Assembly: GCA_029778615.1 (NCBI GenBank)
Contig: JAKOPZ010000289.1
Location: forward strand, 1 to 64,000
From: Chloroflexota bacterium
GTDB lineage: Bacteria; Chloroflexota; Anaerolineae; UBA4142; SHND01
Direction of reading: 5' to 3'
Length of the DNA: 64,000 nt
Translations under genes and position numbers: made by a program
The notes under the pieces: model-generated
What the model was told of the DNA's origin: nothing
The model's input: the letters and a program-made list of their open reading frames with translations, nothing else
The model's database searches: none
Shown: positions 50,526 to 59,758 of the stretch, one piece after another
How the letters are laid out: each line of letters begins with the position of its first letter
Position numbering within the stretch: the stretch's first letter is position 1

Positions 50526-50787
50526 CCAACCGCGCATTATCGAATTAATGGTTACGGATGAAACGATTACGGCACAACTCGCCGACGGACGTACGATCAG
50601 TGTTCCTCTTGCGTGGTCATGGCGATTGTCGAATGCAACGCCCGAGCAACGCAACAACTTTGAAATCATTGGAAGTGGACAGGGTGTTCACTGGGAAGAA
50701 ATTGACGAAGACATTAGCGCCATCGGAATGTTGACCGGAGTGCCCGCGCGTCCTCCAAAGGAAAAAACATTCGCACATACCAATTAG
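50506..50787 (+). CDS. DUF2442 family protein
   Basis: The 93-residue protein has the DUF2442 layout: VTDETITAQLADGRTISVPL, AWSWRLSNATPEQRNNFEII, and GSGQGVHWEEIDEDISAIGM with a short basic tail. DUF4160-DUF2442 gene pairs are widespread and behave like small toxin-antitoxin-type or regulatory pairs; the function is not settled. Its partner is disrupted here. The start ATG 50506 has GGAGG 7 bases upstream and overlaps the end of the broken DUF4160 frame by 20 bases. Confidence 0.85.
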   Translation: MNIVEIDQPRIIELMVTDETITAQLADGRTISVPLAWSWRLSNATPEQRNNFEIIGSGQGVHWEEIDEDISAIGMLTGVPARPPKEKTFAHTN

Positions 50788-50843
50788 AATGACAACGGTC
50801 AGTTCCAAGCACCCAATCGAGGGGATACAAGCGGTGATTTGCG

Positions 50844-50877
50844 CGAGCAGCATTTATTTTTTTGCTGCTCGTTTTTG
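50844..50877 (+). terminator. Rho-independent terminator after the DUF2442 gene
   Basis: The stem CGAGCAGCA / TGCTGCTCG with a T-rich loop of 10 bases is followed by five T and G. It lies 57 bases after the DUF2442 stop. The rest of the 50788-51110 gap holds only the promoter candidate below and a short GCGCGTT / AACGCGC hairpin near 51031-51051. Confidence 0.75.
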
Positions 50878-51000
50878 TCGTGCTGTTTATCACAGGTCTT
50901 GCGGCGCAGTATAAATTTTTGGATTGGGCGCGAGCTTTTTATTTTCGATTCAACGCTATCTTGGCTATGATATGGATTAGACCGGGCGGAAACGCGATTT

Positions 51001-51029
51001 TTGACAGGATTAACACGATTTTCTAAACT
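51001..51029 (+). promoter_or_regulatory. Promoter candidate before the FixH-like gene
   Basis: A perfect TTGACA (51001-51006) and TAAACT (51024-51029, 4/6) are 17 bases apart. The interval GACAGGATTAACACGATTTT also looks like a widespread intergenic repeat sequence, so the match may be coincidental. The start would be near 51036, 75 bases before the gene. Confidence 0.4.
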
Positions 51030-51110
51030 TGCGCGCGTTGCTCGAACGCGCCGCGCAAAATGCGGCACAAGCCATTGCGCAAGACCGCGAAAAAAACAAG
51101 GAGAACAAGT

Positions 51111-51602
51111 TTGAGTACTGTACAAGAGGCACAATTTACAAAGAATTCCAAATCACCGCGCGAGCGGTGGATTCGACTGGGTATTGTAGGCGTTTTGATT
51201 GTGCTCGCCGTTGCTGCCGTCGCATGTTCGATGATGCAGATGGGCGACGTACCAGCCGATCTGGATTACTCGACCACGCGCAGTTCCGAGCAAAATATGT
51301 ATCGTGTCACCATCAAGCCCGACGCGAATCCGATTCCCATCAATCAAATCCACACGTGGATTCTGCATGTCGAAACGCCGGATGGCAAGCCGGTGGAAAA
51401 CGCGCAGATTACGGTGAACGGCGACATGCCGCAGCACGGACACGGACTGCCGACGAAACCGCAAGTGACCGAATATCTCGGCAACGGCGATTACCGCGTC
51501 GAAGGCATGAAATTTCAAATGGGCGGTTGGTGGGTGATGGATTTCACCGTCAATCACAACGGCGCGAGCGATAAAGTCAGTTTCAATTTGAATTTGAAAT
51601 AA
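51111..51602 (+). CDS. FixH/YtkA-like membrane-anchored protein
   Basis: The 163-residue product has one N-terminal helix ([20 protein letters not shown]) and an extracytoplasmic beta-sandwich with [20 protein letters not shown] and [20 protein letters not shown], then [12 protein letters not shown]. The HGHGLPTxP and GxY..EGMxFxMxGxW signatures are those of FixH/YtkA-like domains, linked to copper handling and cytochrome oxidase assembly. The frame is open from ATG 51060, but AAGGAGA 6 bases before TTG 51111 decides that start. The peroxidase gene starts just 1 base after its stop. Confidence 0.8.
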   Translation: MSTVQEAQFTKNSKSPRERWIRLGIVGVLIVLAVAAVACSMMQMGDVPADLDYSTTRSSEQNMYRVTIKPDANPIPINQIHTWILHVETPDGKPVENAQITVNGDMPQHGHGLPTKPQVTEYLGNGDYRVEGMKFQMGGWWVMDFTVNHNGASDKVSFNLNLK

Positions 51603-51603
51603 G

Positions 51604-52863
51604 ATGCGTGTACCTTTTATTACCCTCGTTCTTGGCGCGATTGTTCTGCTCATCTGCGGCTGCGGTGCAAGTGAGCAATGGACGCAAGCGGACAAGGAAA
51701 AATTGCGCGCGTTGTCTCTGATGAGTTTGCCGCCGCTGCGTCCCGACCCGACTAACCAATATGCGGACGATGAACGCGCCGCGCGGTTGGGACATGAATT
51801 ATTTTTCGACACGCGCTTTAGTTCCAACGGTCAAGTCGCGTGCGGCACCTGTCATCTGCCCGAACAAGAATTTCAAGACGGCAAACCGTTGGCGCACGGA
51901 GTCGGCACGACGACGCGGCGCACCATGACGATTGTGGGCACCGCGTACAGCCCGTGGTTGTTTTGGGACGGACGCAAAGATAGTCAATGGTCACAAGCGT
52001 TGGGTCCGATGGAAAGTCCTGTCGAACACGGCGGCAACCGCACACAATACGCGCACTTGATTGAGCAGCACTATCGCGCCGAGTACGAAGCATTGTTTGG
52101 AAGAATGCCTGACCTTTCGCAATTCCCTGCGAACGCCGGACCCGTTCCCGACGCGCAAACGCGAAACGCGTGGTATGCGATGACGCCGCAACAACGCGAC
52201 ACGGTGAATCGAATTTACGCGAACATGGGCAAAGCGATTGCCGCATACGAACGCAAAATCATGCCCGGCGTCTCGCGCTTTGATAAATATGTCGAAGCAA
52301 TCTTGAAGGATGATGCCGCCACCGCGCAGACGTTACTCACACCCGACGAAATCGCGGGGCTGCGCTTGTTCATCGGAAAAGCGAACTGCACAAATTGTCA
52401 CAACGGCGCGCTGTTCACCAACAACGATTTTCACAACACGGGCGTCCCTGCCGTTTCCACACTGCCGGAAGACAAAGGACGCGCGGTGGGCGCCGCGCAA
52501 GTGATTCAAGATGAATTCAATTGTCTCGGTCGCTACAGCGATGCGAAACCGGAACAATGCGCGGAACTGCGCTATATCAAAGTGGACGCCCACGAAATGG
52601 AACGGCAATTCAAACCGCCGTCACTGCGCGGAGTCGCCGAACGCGCGCCGTACATGCACGCGGGACAATTCCAGAATTTGCAAGAGGTGTTGAATCATTA
52701 CAACACCGCGCCGCAAGCTCCTGCCGGTCACAGCGAACTCAAGCCGCTCAATTTGAGCGCAACCGAAATGGCACAAATCATCGCGTTTCTCAAAACGTTG
52801 AGCGCGCCGCTCGCTACCGCGCCCGAATGGTTGGAGCATCCTGCACTGTCCACCACTCCATAG
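51604..52863 (+). CDS. Di-heme cytochrome c peroxidase / MauG family lipoprotein
   Basis: The 419-residue protein has a signal peptide with a lipobox-like ICGC (cysteine 20) and two heme sites, CGTCH (80-84) and CTNCH (262-266). LGHELFFDTRFSSNGQVACG and SLRGVAERAPYMHAGQFQNL are typical of bacterial di-heme peroxidases, which reduce H2O2 or oxidise protein side chains (MauG). It should be on the outer face of the membrane, fed by cytochrome c. It is translationally linked to the FixH-like gene. Confidence 0.9.
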   Translation: MRVPFITLVLGAIVLLICGCGASEQWTQADKEKLRALSLMSLPPLRPDPTNQYADDERAARLGHELFFDTRFSSNGQVACGTCHLPEQEFQDGKPLAHGVGTTTRRTMTIVGTAYSPWLFWDGRKDSQWSQALGPMESPVEHGGNRTQYAHLIEQHYRAEYEALFGRMPDLSQFPANAGPVPDAQTRNAWYAMTPQQRDTVNRIYANMGKAIAAYERKIMPGVSRFDKYVEAILKDDAATAQTLLTPDEIAGLRLFIGKANCTNCHNGALFTNNDFHNTGVPAVSTLPEDKGRAVGAAQVIQDEFNCLGRYSDAKPEQCAELRYIKVDAHEMERQFKPPSLRGVAERAPYMHAGQFQNLQEVLNHYNTAPQAPAGHSELKPLNLSATEMAQIIAFLKTLSAPLATAPEWLEHPALSTTP

Positions 52864-52880
52864 ATTCGTCAACAACCGAT

Positions 52881-53408
52881 ATGACACAAATTCAAATCCG
52901 CCGCGCGTCGCCGAATGACGCGCAAGCATTCGTCGAAATTTTTTCTTCGCCGCAAGTGATTTGGGGAACGCTTCAGGTGTTGTATCCGAGCGTGGAAGAG
53001 TGGCGCAAAAAGTTGGAGCCGCAGCCCGACATCATTTCACTGGTCGCGTGTGTTCCGGACGCGTCCGGCAATGAACAGGTCGTCGGCTGCATCTCGCTGC
53101 ATCTCAATCCGAATCGCGCGCGCCGCAAACATGCCGCCGGTTTGGGAATGGCAGTCCGCGAAGATTGGCAGGGCAAAGGCGTCGGCACGGCGATGATGCA
53201 AGCCGCCGTCGACCTTGCGGAAAAGTGGCTGAACATTTCGCGGCTCGAATTGCAAGTGTACGTGGATAACGAACCCGCGATTGCTTTGTACAAAAAGTTT
53301 GGTTTTGAAATTGAAGGCAGAATGAAACAGGACTCGTTCCGCGATGGCGAATTTGTGGATGTGTATTCTATGGCGCGCTTGAAGCGACCAAACGGTCGCG
53401 CGGAATAA
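52881..53408 (+). CDS. GNAT family N-acetyltransferase
   Basis: The 175-residue protein has acetyl-CoA-binding motif A (GMAVREDWQGKGVGTAMMQA, about 91-110) and the C-terminal ELQVYVDNEPAIALYKKFGF with EIEGRMKQDSFRDGEFVDV. Related enzymes (PhnO/YhhY-like) acetylate amines or amino acids. The frame is open far upstream inside the peroxidase gene; ATG 52881 (MTQIQIRRASPNDAQAF) is the conserved start. It lies 17 bases after the peroxidase stop. Confidence 0.88.
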   Translation: MTQIQIRRASPNDAQAFVEIFSSPQVIWGTLQVLYPSVEEWRKKLEPQPDIISLVACVPDASGNEQVVGCISLHLNPNRARRKHAAGLGMAVREDWQGKGVGTAMMQAAVDLAEKWLNISRLELQVYVDNEPAIALYKKFGFEIEGRMKQDSFRDGEFVDVYSMARLKRPNGRAE

Positions 53409-53458
53409 AGGACGGCGCCATGTCCCTTCATTGAAGCGTATTTGATTTGCCGCTCACC

Positions 53459-54766
53459 TTATGGTTGCGCAGCTCCTCCGCGCAGCGTCTCGCGCACCTT
53501 CATCACGATATCCATCAGCTTGACCTCGTCCAGAAAATTTTCGTCGAGCTGTGCTTTGGGCGATGCCGAGTGATAGGTTGGAAACTCTTTGATGTCGCGC
53601 AAGTACAACGCACGCGCGCGTTCCGCCGCGTTGAGCGCAAAGGTTTTCAGCGCGTCGGGCGGTGTTTTGCCTGCCGCCACGTCGGGATATGCGAGCGCCG
53701 CGCCGAGCGCCAATGCTTCGGTTTGCGCGACGAGCAGCGTGAGATTGCGATGATAACAGCTCAGTTTGTGATTGCCGCGCCCCGGCGGTTTGATGAACCA
53801 ATGCGGAAACCATACGACGCGCCCGCGCGGACTGTGATAAATGATTTTGGTCGAACCTTTATCGCTGTACGCCAAATTCAGGGCAGCAATGGGAGGCAAC
53901 GCGGCGCGCTTGGCATCGTCCCACAGGGGGTCCCACGTACTCATGCCGTGCAGCACGCGATGCGGAAATGAATTGTCCTCAATCGGCAGCTGCGGATTCA
54001 CGTTGAGCGTGTGAATGAATGTCGCAACAGAGAGCGGGTCTTGGAGCGCAATTGTCTGGGGCGCCGCATCCGCGAACACGCGCGTCAGTAAATCTTTCAT
54101 AATGCGATTCGCCAGGCGGTCGAGTTTGAGCGCGCTCGTTGTGCCGTCGGGCAGCGTCACGTCAAAATTTTCATTCTCGCGCAGTTTGAACAGTTGCTCC
54201 ATCAACTGCGGATAACGCAGTCCGTCTTTTTTTTCGGTGAGGTTCACCATGAACGCGAGCCCCACCGCGTGTGGGTACAACAAACCGTCCACAATAATTC
54301 CGCCGTTCAACCACGGCGCGCGAATTTTGTACGGCAGAACGATGCGCAGCGGCACCAACGCCTTCCACGCGTCCGCGCCCCTTACGGCGGCAAGCGGTTC
54401 TTCATCCCGATTCAAATAATAGTCCCAAAATTTGTGCAGATAATTTTCCTGCATCCAGTCCCACGGCGGCGTCAGATGCAGCGGGTCGCTCGTGTAGGCG
54501 CGATAGGCGGCAGCGCGCGCACTGAGGAGTTTGCCGCGTATGCTCGGGTCCGCTTTCGCTTGCTCGATGAGCGCGCTGTTGTCGGCATTCCATTTTTTTA
54601 CGTACGCGGCGAGGTCGTCTTGCGCGGCGTCCCAATGCGCGGCGAAATCATTCTGGTTTCCCAAAAATGCCATCGGCGCGTTCGGCGCGCTGCCGTTGAT
54701 TAAATCGGGAAATGCGCGCAGCCAAACAAACGATACGCGAAATTGTTTGGTGAGTGGGTCAGCCAT
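53459..54766 (-). CDS. Hypothetical protein of unknown function
   Basis: The 435-residue soluble protein lacks signal peptide and membrane helices. It is rich in tryptophan and aromatic segments (WDWMQENYLHKFWDYYLNRD; RVVWFPHWFIKPPGRGNHKL). I do not recognise any family. Its start ATG 54766 is preceded on the minus strand by AAGAGGCG. GTG 54772 is a weaker alternative. It is divergent from the candidate small RNA whose -35 box abuts this start codon. Confidence 0.7.
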   Translation of the reverse strand: MADPLTKQFRVSFVWLRAFPDLINGSAPNAPMAFLGNQNDFAAHWDAAQDDLAAYVKKWNADNSALIEQAKADPSIRGKLLSARAAAYRAYTSDPLHLTPPWDWMQENYLHKFWDYYLNRDEEPLAAVRGADAWKALVPLRIVLPYKIRAPWLNGGIIVDGLLYPHAVGLAFMVNLTEKKDGLRYPQLMEQLFKLRENENFDVTLPDGTTSALKLDRLANRIMKDLLTRVFADAAPQTIALQDPLSVATFIHTLNVNPQLPIEDNSFPHRVLHGMSTWDPLWDDAKRAALPPIAALNLAYSDKGSTKIIYHSPRGRVVWFPHWFIKPPGRGNHKLSCYHRNLTLLVAQTEALALGAALAYPDVAAGKTPPDALKTFALNAAERARALYLRDIKEFPTYHSASPKAQLDENFLDEVKLMDIVMKVRETLRGGAAQP

Positions 54767-54794
54767 TGACACGCCTCTTTCTTTTTGCTATCCT
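54766..54794 (+). promoter_or_regulatory. Promoter of the candidate small RNA
   Basis: A perfect TTGACA (54766-54771) and TATCCT (54789-54794, 4/6) are 17 bases apart on the plus strand. No plus-strand protein gene follows, but a structured region ending in a terminator does. The -35 box abuts the start codon of the divergent minus-strand gene. Confidence 0.55.
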
Positions 54795-54800
54795 ATCGGT

Positions 54801-54917
54801 GACTTTGTCTTTTTGTCCCTTTGAAGTGCAATTCGCATAGAGGGACTAGGCAGGTGAGCTCGATGGAGCTCACCAACTGAAATGGCGGTGTGAAACATCA
54901 CCGCCATTTACTTTTTT
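54801..54917 (+). ncRNA. Candidate small RNA with three stem-loops and an intrinsic terminator
   Basis: Downstream of a promoter-like sequence lie three hairpins in order: GTCCCT / AGGGAC (54815-54820 and 54841-54846), GGTGAGCT / AGCTCACC (54853-54860 and 54867-54874), and an 11-bp AAATGGCGGTG / CACCGCCATTT (54880-54909) followed by ACTTTTTT. The T-run faces the plus strand, where no protein gene lies upstream. This fits a free-standing RNA of about 117 bases. No match to tRNA, 6S or SRP RNA motifs was seen. Confidence 0.55.
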
Positions 54918-54929
54918 GTGCGCCGCGCG

Positions 54930-56513
54930 TTATTGGTCGTTGACCAACGGGTCGGGCTGCGCGTGGTGCGGCTGCAACTCTGTTTTGTCCACGAGCGCGG
55001 GATTGCGCAACTCTTGGGTTTGGTCCCAATCCACCGTCGCCGCGTCCGCGTTGCCGATTTTTTCCAATACGTTTGCCAACGCGCGCGGATTCTTTTTTTG
55101 CCGCAGCGCGCTCGAGAGTTCATTCTTGAATTCGTCCGTTGGCATTTGCCAAAAGACGCGAATCTGCGGCATCACCCAAGTTTTCGTTGCATCACTGCTT
55201 GTGACGGGCAAGCGAAACACTTGCTGAATTTGCGCGGGCTGCCCTTGCGCCTGCTTGACATATTTGACCGGCTGCAAATTCAAACTCGCGTTGTAATTCC
55301 CCAACACGCGCAGCACATCGGCGGGCGTATCCACTTGGCTGATTTGCAAACCTTTGAGGCGTTCCGCTTCGCGCCGTTCTTGCCAACGCTTGATGCTTCC
55401 CCATATTGCCCACACCAGCAAGCCGAACAGCATCGCGCCGAGCCACAGCGCAATCAAATCGCGCAGTCCGTACGCTTGCAAATAATTGCGCGGCACAATC
55501 ACGCCGGGCAGCAGCTGCGCTAACCACGTCGTCAGCGGCGTGTACACCAACAGCGCCAACATGGAAACGAGCACCGCCGCCAACCAAAATTCCGGTTTCG
55601 TCAAATCAAAACCGGGGTCGGTCTTGGGATACGCGCGGCGATACAACACAATAAACATCGCCACCGCAATAATGCCGGGCAGCAACAGCAGCGAAGGAAT
55701 TTGAGCAAAACTCACAAATTCCTGCCCAATGACCTCGAAACTGAGACTGCGCGTGACGACGAGCGAGCCCTGCACTTGATTTGCATTGCGCGTCCATTCC
55801 GCTTGCACTTGATACACCAACAAATGTTTGCCGGGAACCACCGCGTCTTGCGCGCGGAATTGATATTCGAGCGCGCGCGTTTGACGCGCTTGCAAGGTGA
55901 TGGGCAGGGCGGGCGTCACCGTCGGCGACAAGAACGACGGCACCGACAATTCAATATCGGTAATCGTAATCGGCACATCGGTGAGATTGCTGATACGCAA
56001 GTATGCCTGTCCCGTTTGTTGGTCTTTGAGAGTTTCCAGCGTTGTATCAATCTGCGCGTCCAGGATACTGCTCAACGGGTCGAGTTGACGTGCTTGAACA
56101 GTCACTTGCGCGAACGCGATGCCGGGAACGAGCGCGCTGTCCACTTGATACATATAGTCCGCGCGAAAATACAGTGTGCCCGCGCGCGGACCGCTGCCGA
56201 CCGCTTGGACATCCACAAGCCAGGTCACCGCGCCGCGCGGTGACGCAGGCGGCGCGTCCGCGTGAATGATGGTCGCGATGCCCACATCCGTGAACGCGGT
56301 CAACGAAATCGCGCGCACTGTTGTTACAGGAATCGTCGCGACGACGACCAATTGAATTTTTTGATTTTGTGCGAGCTCGACGGAGGAAGGTGTGACGCTG
56401 AGGGAAACCGGAGGTGGGGGCGTTTGCGCGCGCACCGGCGAAACGTTGGCGAGCAGAGACCAACCCAAAACCAGCCACGCCGCAGTGGAGACCAGCAAGA
56501 AGATTTTTCGCAT
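54930..56513 (-). CDS. Exported multi-domain membrane protein of unknown function
   Basis: The 527-residue protein has a signal peptide (MRKIFLLVSTAAWLVLGWSL, cleaved near PVRAQ), two Ig/NEW3-like beta-sandwich regions (about 35-255; VTPSSVELAQNQKIQLVVVA and LRISNLTDVPITITDIELSV), three hydrophobic helices (near 275, 315 and 365), and a charged cytoplasmic C-terminal part of about 145 residues. The layout (extracytoplasmic adhesion-like domains plus a cytoplasmic tail) is frequent in Chloroflexota but I know no assigned function. Its gene has a likely extended -10 promoter upstream. Confidence 0.65.
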   Translation of the reverse strand: MRKIFLLVSTAAWLVLGWSLLANVSPVRAQTPPPPVSLSVTPSSVELAQNQKIQLVVVATIPVTTVRAISLTAFTDVGIATIIHADAPPASPRGAVTWLVDVQAVGSGPRAGTLYFRADYMYQVDSALVPGIAFAQVTVQARQLDPLSSILDAQIDTTLETLKDQQTGQAYLRISNLTDVPITITDIELSVPSFLSPTVTPALPITLQARQTRALEYQFRAQDAVVPGKHLLVYQVQAEWTRNANQVQGSLVVTRSLSFEVIGQEFVSFAQIPSLLLLPGIIAVAMFIVLYRRAYPKTDPGFDLTKPEFWLAAVLVSMLALLVYTPLTTWLAQLLPGVIVPRNYLQAYGLRDLIALWLGAMLFGLLVWAIWGSIKRWQERREAERLKGLQISQVDTPADVLRVLGNYNASLNLQPVKYVKQAQGQPAQIQQVFRLPVTSSDATKTWVMPQIRVFWQMPTDEFKNELSSALRQKKNPRALANVLEKIGNADAATVDWDQTQELRNPALVDKTELQPHHAQPDPLVNDQ

Positions 56514-56585
56514 GGCTGCCTCGATTCAAGCGAGCGCTCAATATTGGCGCTCAAGTTGAAAGAACGTTTTCGGATGCGTTCTACT

Positions 56586-56594
56586 ATTGTAGCA
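56586..56594 (-). promoter_or_regulatory. Extended -10 promoter of the exported membrane protein gene
   Basis: On the minus strand TGCTACAAT is an extended -10 element (5/6 for the hexamer). The gene start at 56513 lies about 65 bases downstream. No convincing -35 was found. Confidence 0.45.
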
Positions 56595-56670
56595 AATAAA
56601 AACCCGCGCGACACACTCGATTTTTTTTTGCGTTCCAATGTAGCACAAACACAAATTGGCGATGAATCGG

Positions 56671-57987
56671 CTACGTGGCAGGCGCCTGCCCAATCTGCCG
56701 CGCATTTCGTACGTGTGCGTTAAACGTGGTCAGGACTGCCAAGCCAATCAGCCACAGGGAAAAAAACGCGATGGCAACGTACACGCCAAAATGTTCAATC
56801 AGCAAACCCGAAATCGCCGCGCCGAGCGGCTGAAACCCAAACGCGGTCAAACGAAAGACACTGTTGACGCGTCCTTGCAGCGCGTCGGGAATGAGCGCGA
56901 CGCGGTAACTGAACTGCACCACGTTGTAAACGGGTCCTGCCATCCACGATACGCCCATAATGAGACCCAAAAGGTAAAAGTGCGGCGCGAACGCGAGCAG
57001 CGGAAAGGTCAGCGCCATAATCCAAACCGTGACGATAATCACTTGCCCAAAGCGAAACCGTTTTTGAATTTGTCCGCCGATGACCGAGCCCGCAATCGCG
57101 CCGATGGCGCTCAAGGAGAAAATCAGCCCGACTTCTGCATCGCTCGCACCCAAATTTTTTGCGAGGACGATGATGATGAGCGTCGTCGGCACATTCGTAA
57201 AATTTAGTCCGCCCGTGCATAACGCCATGTAACGAATCAATGGTTGATGCCACAGCCAAGTCAAGCCCTCGCGAATCTCTTGAACGATATGCGTTTCTGT
57301 TCTTTTGCGCTCGGTCTGAAATTGTTTGCGAATCAAAAACAGCGAAACAACGGATGCCATATACGTAACGGAATCAAAGACGAACGGAAACGCGCGGCTG
57401 ATTTGAAACAAGATGGTGCCGATGGAAGGCGCGAGAATATTGGCAATCGAAAACGCGACATCGTTTTGCGCGACGGCTTGCGGCAGTTGTTGTTTTTCCA
57501 CCACGCGCGATAACGCCGCAACTTCGGCAATGTTAAAGAAAACAAACAACGAACCTTCGACGAGCGCGGCGATGTAAATTTGCCAAATCGTCAACGCATT
57601 GAACGCGAGCGCGATGGGAATGCTTGCGAGCGTGAGCGCGCGTCCGATGTCGCAATAAATCATTACGCGCTTGCGGTCCCAGCGGTCTACCAACGCGCCC
57701 GCCGGCAAACTGAAAATGATGTAGGGGATGGAGCCAAGCGCGCCCGCGACGCCCGCCGCTGCCGGGGAATTGGTCAGCGCGAGAATCAACAGCGGATAAA
57801 CGATTTGTGTCGCGCCCGTGCCGATGATGGAAACGACGTTGCCGCTCCACAACAGCATGTAATCGCGATTGCGCCACAGCGGCGGCAAATTTTTGCGCGG
57901 TGCGAGATCCGATGGGTCAGGCGCGTGTACGACCTCAAATTCGCCAAGTACGGGTGAGGGTTCGAGTTCGGTTGTATCTCTATCCAT
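56671..57987 (-). CDS. MFS transporter (EntS/MFS_3-like efflux family)
   Basis: The 438-residue protein has 12 predicted helices after a polar N-terminus of about 35 residues. NRDYMLLWSGNVVSIIGTGA and the loop 2-3 motif PAGALVDRWDRKRVMIYCDI are characteristic of MFS_3/EntS-like exporters of siderophores, macrolides and other small molecules. The start overlaps the end of the M14 peptidase gene by 8 bases, so they are co-translated. The substrate is unknown. Confidence 0.87.
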   Translation of the reverse strand: MDRDTTELEPSPVLGEFEVVHAPDPSDLAPRKNLPPLWRNRDYMLLWSGNVVSIIGTGATQIVYPLLILALTNSPAAAGVAGALGSIPYIIFSLPAGALVDRWDRKRVMIYCDIGRALTLASIPIALAFNALTIWQIYIAALVEGSLFVFFNIAEVAALSRVVEKQQLPQAVAQNDVAFSIANILAPSIGTILFQISRAFPFVFDSVTYMASVVSLFLIRKQFQTERKRTETHIVQEIREGLTWLWHQPLIRYMALCTGGLNFTNVPTTLIIIVLAKNLGASDAEVGLIFSLSAIGAIAGSVIGGQIQKRFRFGQVIIVTVWIMALTFPLLAFAPHFYLLGLIMGVSWMAGPVYNVVQFSYRVALIPDALQGRVNSVFRLTAFGFQPLGAAISGLLIEHFGVYVAIAFFSLWLIGLAVLTTFNAHVRNARQIGQAPAT

Positions 57988-59683
57988 TCAAGTGGTCTGC
58001 AACCTCATCCAACGTAATTGCCTTTTTCACCATACCCGCGCGTTCGTGCTTTGCCACAATTTTTAGTACGCCGCCTTTGGGCGCGCGTATCGTCCATTCG
58101 CATTTCGCGCGGTCTTCCGTGGGGTCCGCGTTCCATACGCTCACTACAATATCTTTGTACGCGCGTCCTTCGAGCTGTCCGATTTCTTCGCGCATTCTTC
58201 CCGTTTCGAGCGTCGCGCCTTCAGGCAGTTCAAGTTCGACAATCACGCCGCGCGTTACTTTTTTCTCTAACGCTTTTTTGGAAATGTACGTGGGCAGCCA
58301 ACCCGCGTTTTGTACGACGACGCGCACGCGGTAGGTGTCGTTGCCAAGTGATTTGACACTCACATCATGCAGTTCCAAAACAGGTGAAATCAACGCGTGC
58401 CACAACAGCCATTTCGGAAACAGCGCGAGTTCCTTTTCCAAAAACTCGGGCGGCGGATTCCGCCAGCAGTACCCCACATCCCAACCGCCAATTTCGATTT
58501 CGCCCAACTGCGGATGATTAAACTTGTGCCATTCCACATAGCCCTTGCCGCCCAACACCTCGTCATTCCATTTCATCATTTTCTTGTCGTCTTCAATCGG
58601 ATGCTCGCGGTCCCACTCGATGAATTTGTATTTCTCGATGCCCGCTTGCTTTTGCGGACTCCAAATTTCAACCGTCCAGCCGTACACGCCCATATGTTCG
58701 TACAGCCACGTGTCGAACGAACCCGTAATCACTTGCTTGGGATGATATTTGAAATCGTGAAACACCGAGACGTTTGGATACCCGGTGATTGCCGTACCTT
58801 TATCGCCAATTTTTTTGAACGTCCATAAATCTTCGGCGGGCATTTCGTCGTCGGAACGGTCATCGTACGGGCGCAAGAGAACGCCGCTCCACGTGTGAAA
58901 CGCGATGCCGCCCGTAATGTTCGGATGCGTCGAAATAAATTGCGTGAGATTCCGCACTTCGGGTTCGCTCGTGGGAAACGGACCCGCGCCCTTTTGTTCG
59001 CCCTCTTGCCGCCAATTCATTGGAAAATTGCGGTTGAGGTCGAGCCCTTCTTTAATCGGCGCAAGTCCGAACGTCACACCGTCGTAATTTTCCAAACGTC
59101 CTTCAGGCATCACGCGATAGTACGTGCCGCCGACCTCGGTGGGTTCGCGTTGAACCAAAATGCGCGGGTCATCGGGATGCGCTTTCCACGGGCCGTTCGG
59201 GTCAACGATACGCATGTTCAACAAACGTCCGTCGCCGTCAATATCCTCGCGAATCAATCCCTCAATCGGTTCTTCGTCAAACGGATACGGACGCGTGGAC
59301 GAACGAATAATTTTTGGTTTGTCCGCGAGCGCGAGTTCCGCGCCGTCAGGATTCACGCGCGGGCAAATGTAGAACGCGCGTGTGTCGAGCGCGCGCGTTA
59401 CTTCTGCATCCTTGCCATAATTCGTCAACAAATAGTTGATGAAATAAATGCACGCCGACGCGGGCGAGACTTCGGACGCGTGAATGTTGCCGTCAATCCA
59501 AAACGCAGGTTTCTCTTTGTCCGAACCCGTCGCGGAATTGGTCAGCGTCATCAACCAAACCTCGCGTCCTTCGTAACTCTTGCCGATGCTTTCGATGCGC
59601 GCAAGATTTGGAAATTCATTCGCGAATTCGTTCAGAATCCGCGTGAGTTCATCGTACTTGTAATAGTGGTCAAAGGTCGGCAT
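57980..59683 (-). CDS. M14 family zinc carboxypeptidase
   Basis: The 567-residue enzyme has the M14 catalytic set: zinc ligands H and E in WIDGNIHASEVSPAS near 62-76, the substrate-binding GLDLNRNFPMNW near 213, third ligand H in IAFHTWSGVLLRP near 260, and catalytic E in VYGWTVEIWSPQ near 334. A C-terminal beta-domain of about 150 residues follows. There is no signal peptide, so it is probably cytoplasmic. The neighbouring M20 dipeptidase gene suggests a peptide-degradation unit. Confidence 0.88.
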   Translation of the reverse strand: MPTFDHYYKYDELTRILNEFANEFPNLARIESIGKSYEGREVWLMTLTNSATGSDKEKPAFWIDGNIHASEVSPASACIYFINYLLTNYGKDAEVTRALDTRAFYICPRVNPDGAELALADKPKIIRSSTRPYPFDEEPIEGLIREDIDGDGRLLNMRIVDPNGPWKAHPDDPRILVQREPTEVGGTYYRVMPEGRLENYDGVTFGLAPIKEGLDLNRNFPMNWRQEGEQKGAGPFPTSEPEVRNLTQFISTHPNITGGIAFHTWSGVLLRPYDDRSDDEMPAEDLWTFKKIGDKGTAITGYPNVSVFHDFKYHPKQVITGSFDTWLYEHMGVYGWTVEIWSPQKQAGIEKYKFIEWDREHPIEDDKKMMKWNDEVLGGKGYVEWHKFNHPQLGEIEIGGWDVGYCWRNPPPEFLEKELALFPKWLLWHALISPVLELHDVSVKSLGNDTYRVRVVVQNAGWLPTYISKKALEKKVTRGVIVELELPEGATLETGRMREEIGQLEGRAYKDIVVSVWNADPTEDRAKCEWTIRAPKGGVLKIVAKHERAGMVKKAITLDEVADHLNG

Positions 59684-59693
59684 ATAGGTATCA

Positions 59694-59758
59694 GGGAGTA
59701 GGTAGCAGGTAGCACGGAGGTTGTTCCCTGCTACCTGCTACTTGCTACTTACTACTTG
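59694..59758. repeat. Heptamer array (GGTAGCA / TGCTACC) overlapping a stop codon
   Basis: Units TAGGTAG-CAGGTAG-CACGGAG and the inverse arm CTGCTAC-CTGCTAC-TTGCTAC-TTACTAC keep a 7-base spacing. The stop codon of the minus-strand M20 gene (59745-59747) and its last residues (ASSK) come from the array. It is the same family as the array at 37427-37475. Confidence 0.75.

Noticed and set aside
51060-51110. ATG 51060 as start of the FixH-like protein
   Set aside because: It adds 17 basic residues before the anchor and ignores the well-placed AAGGAGA before TTG 51111.
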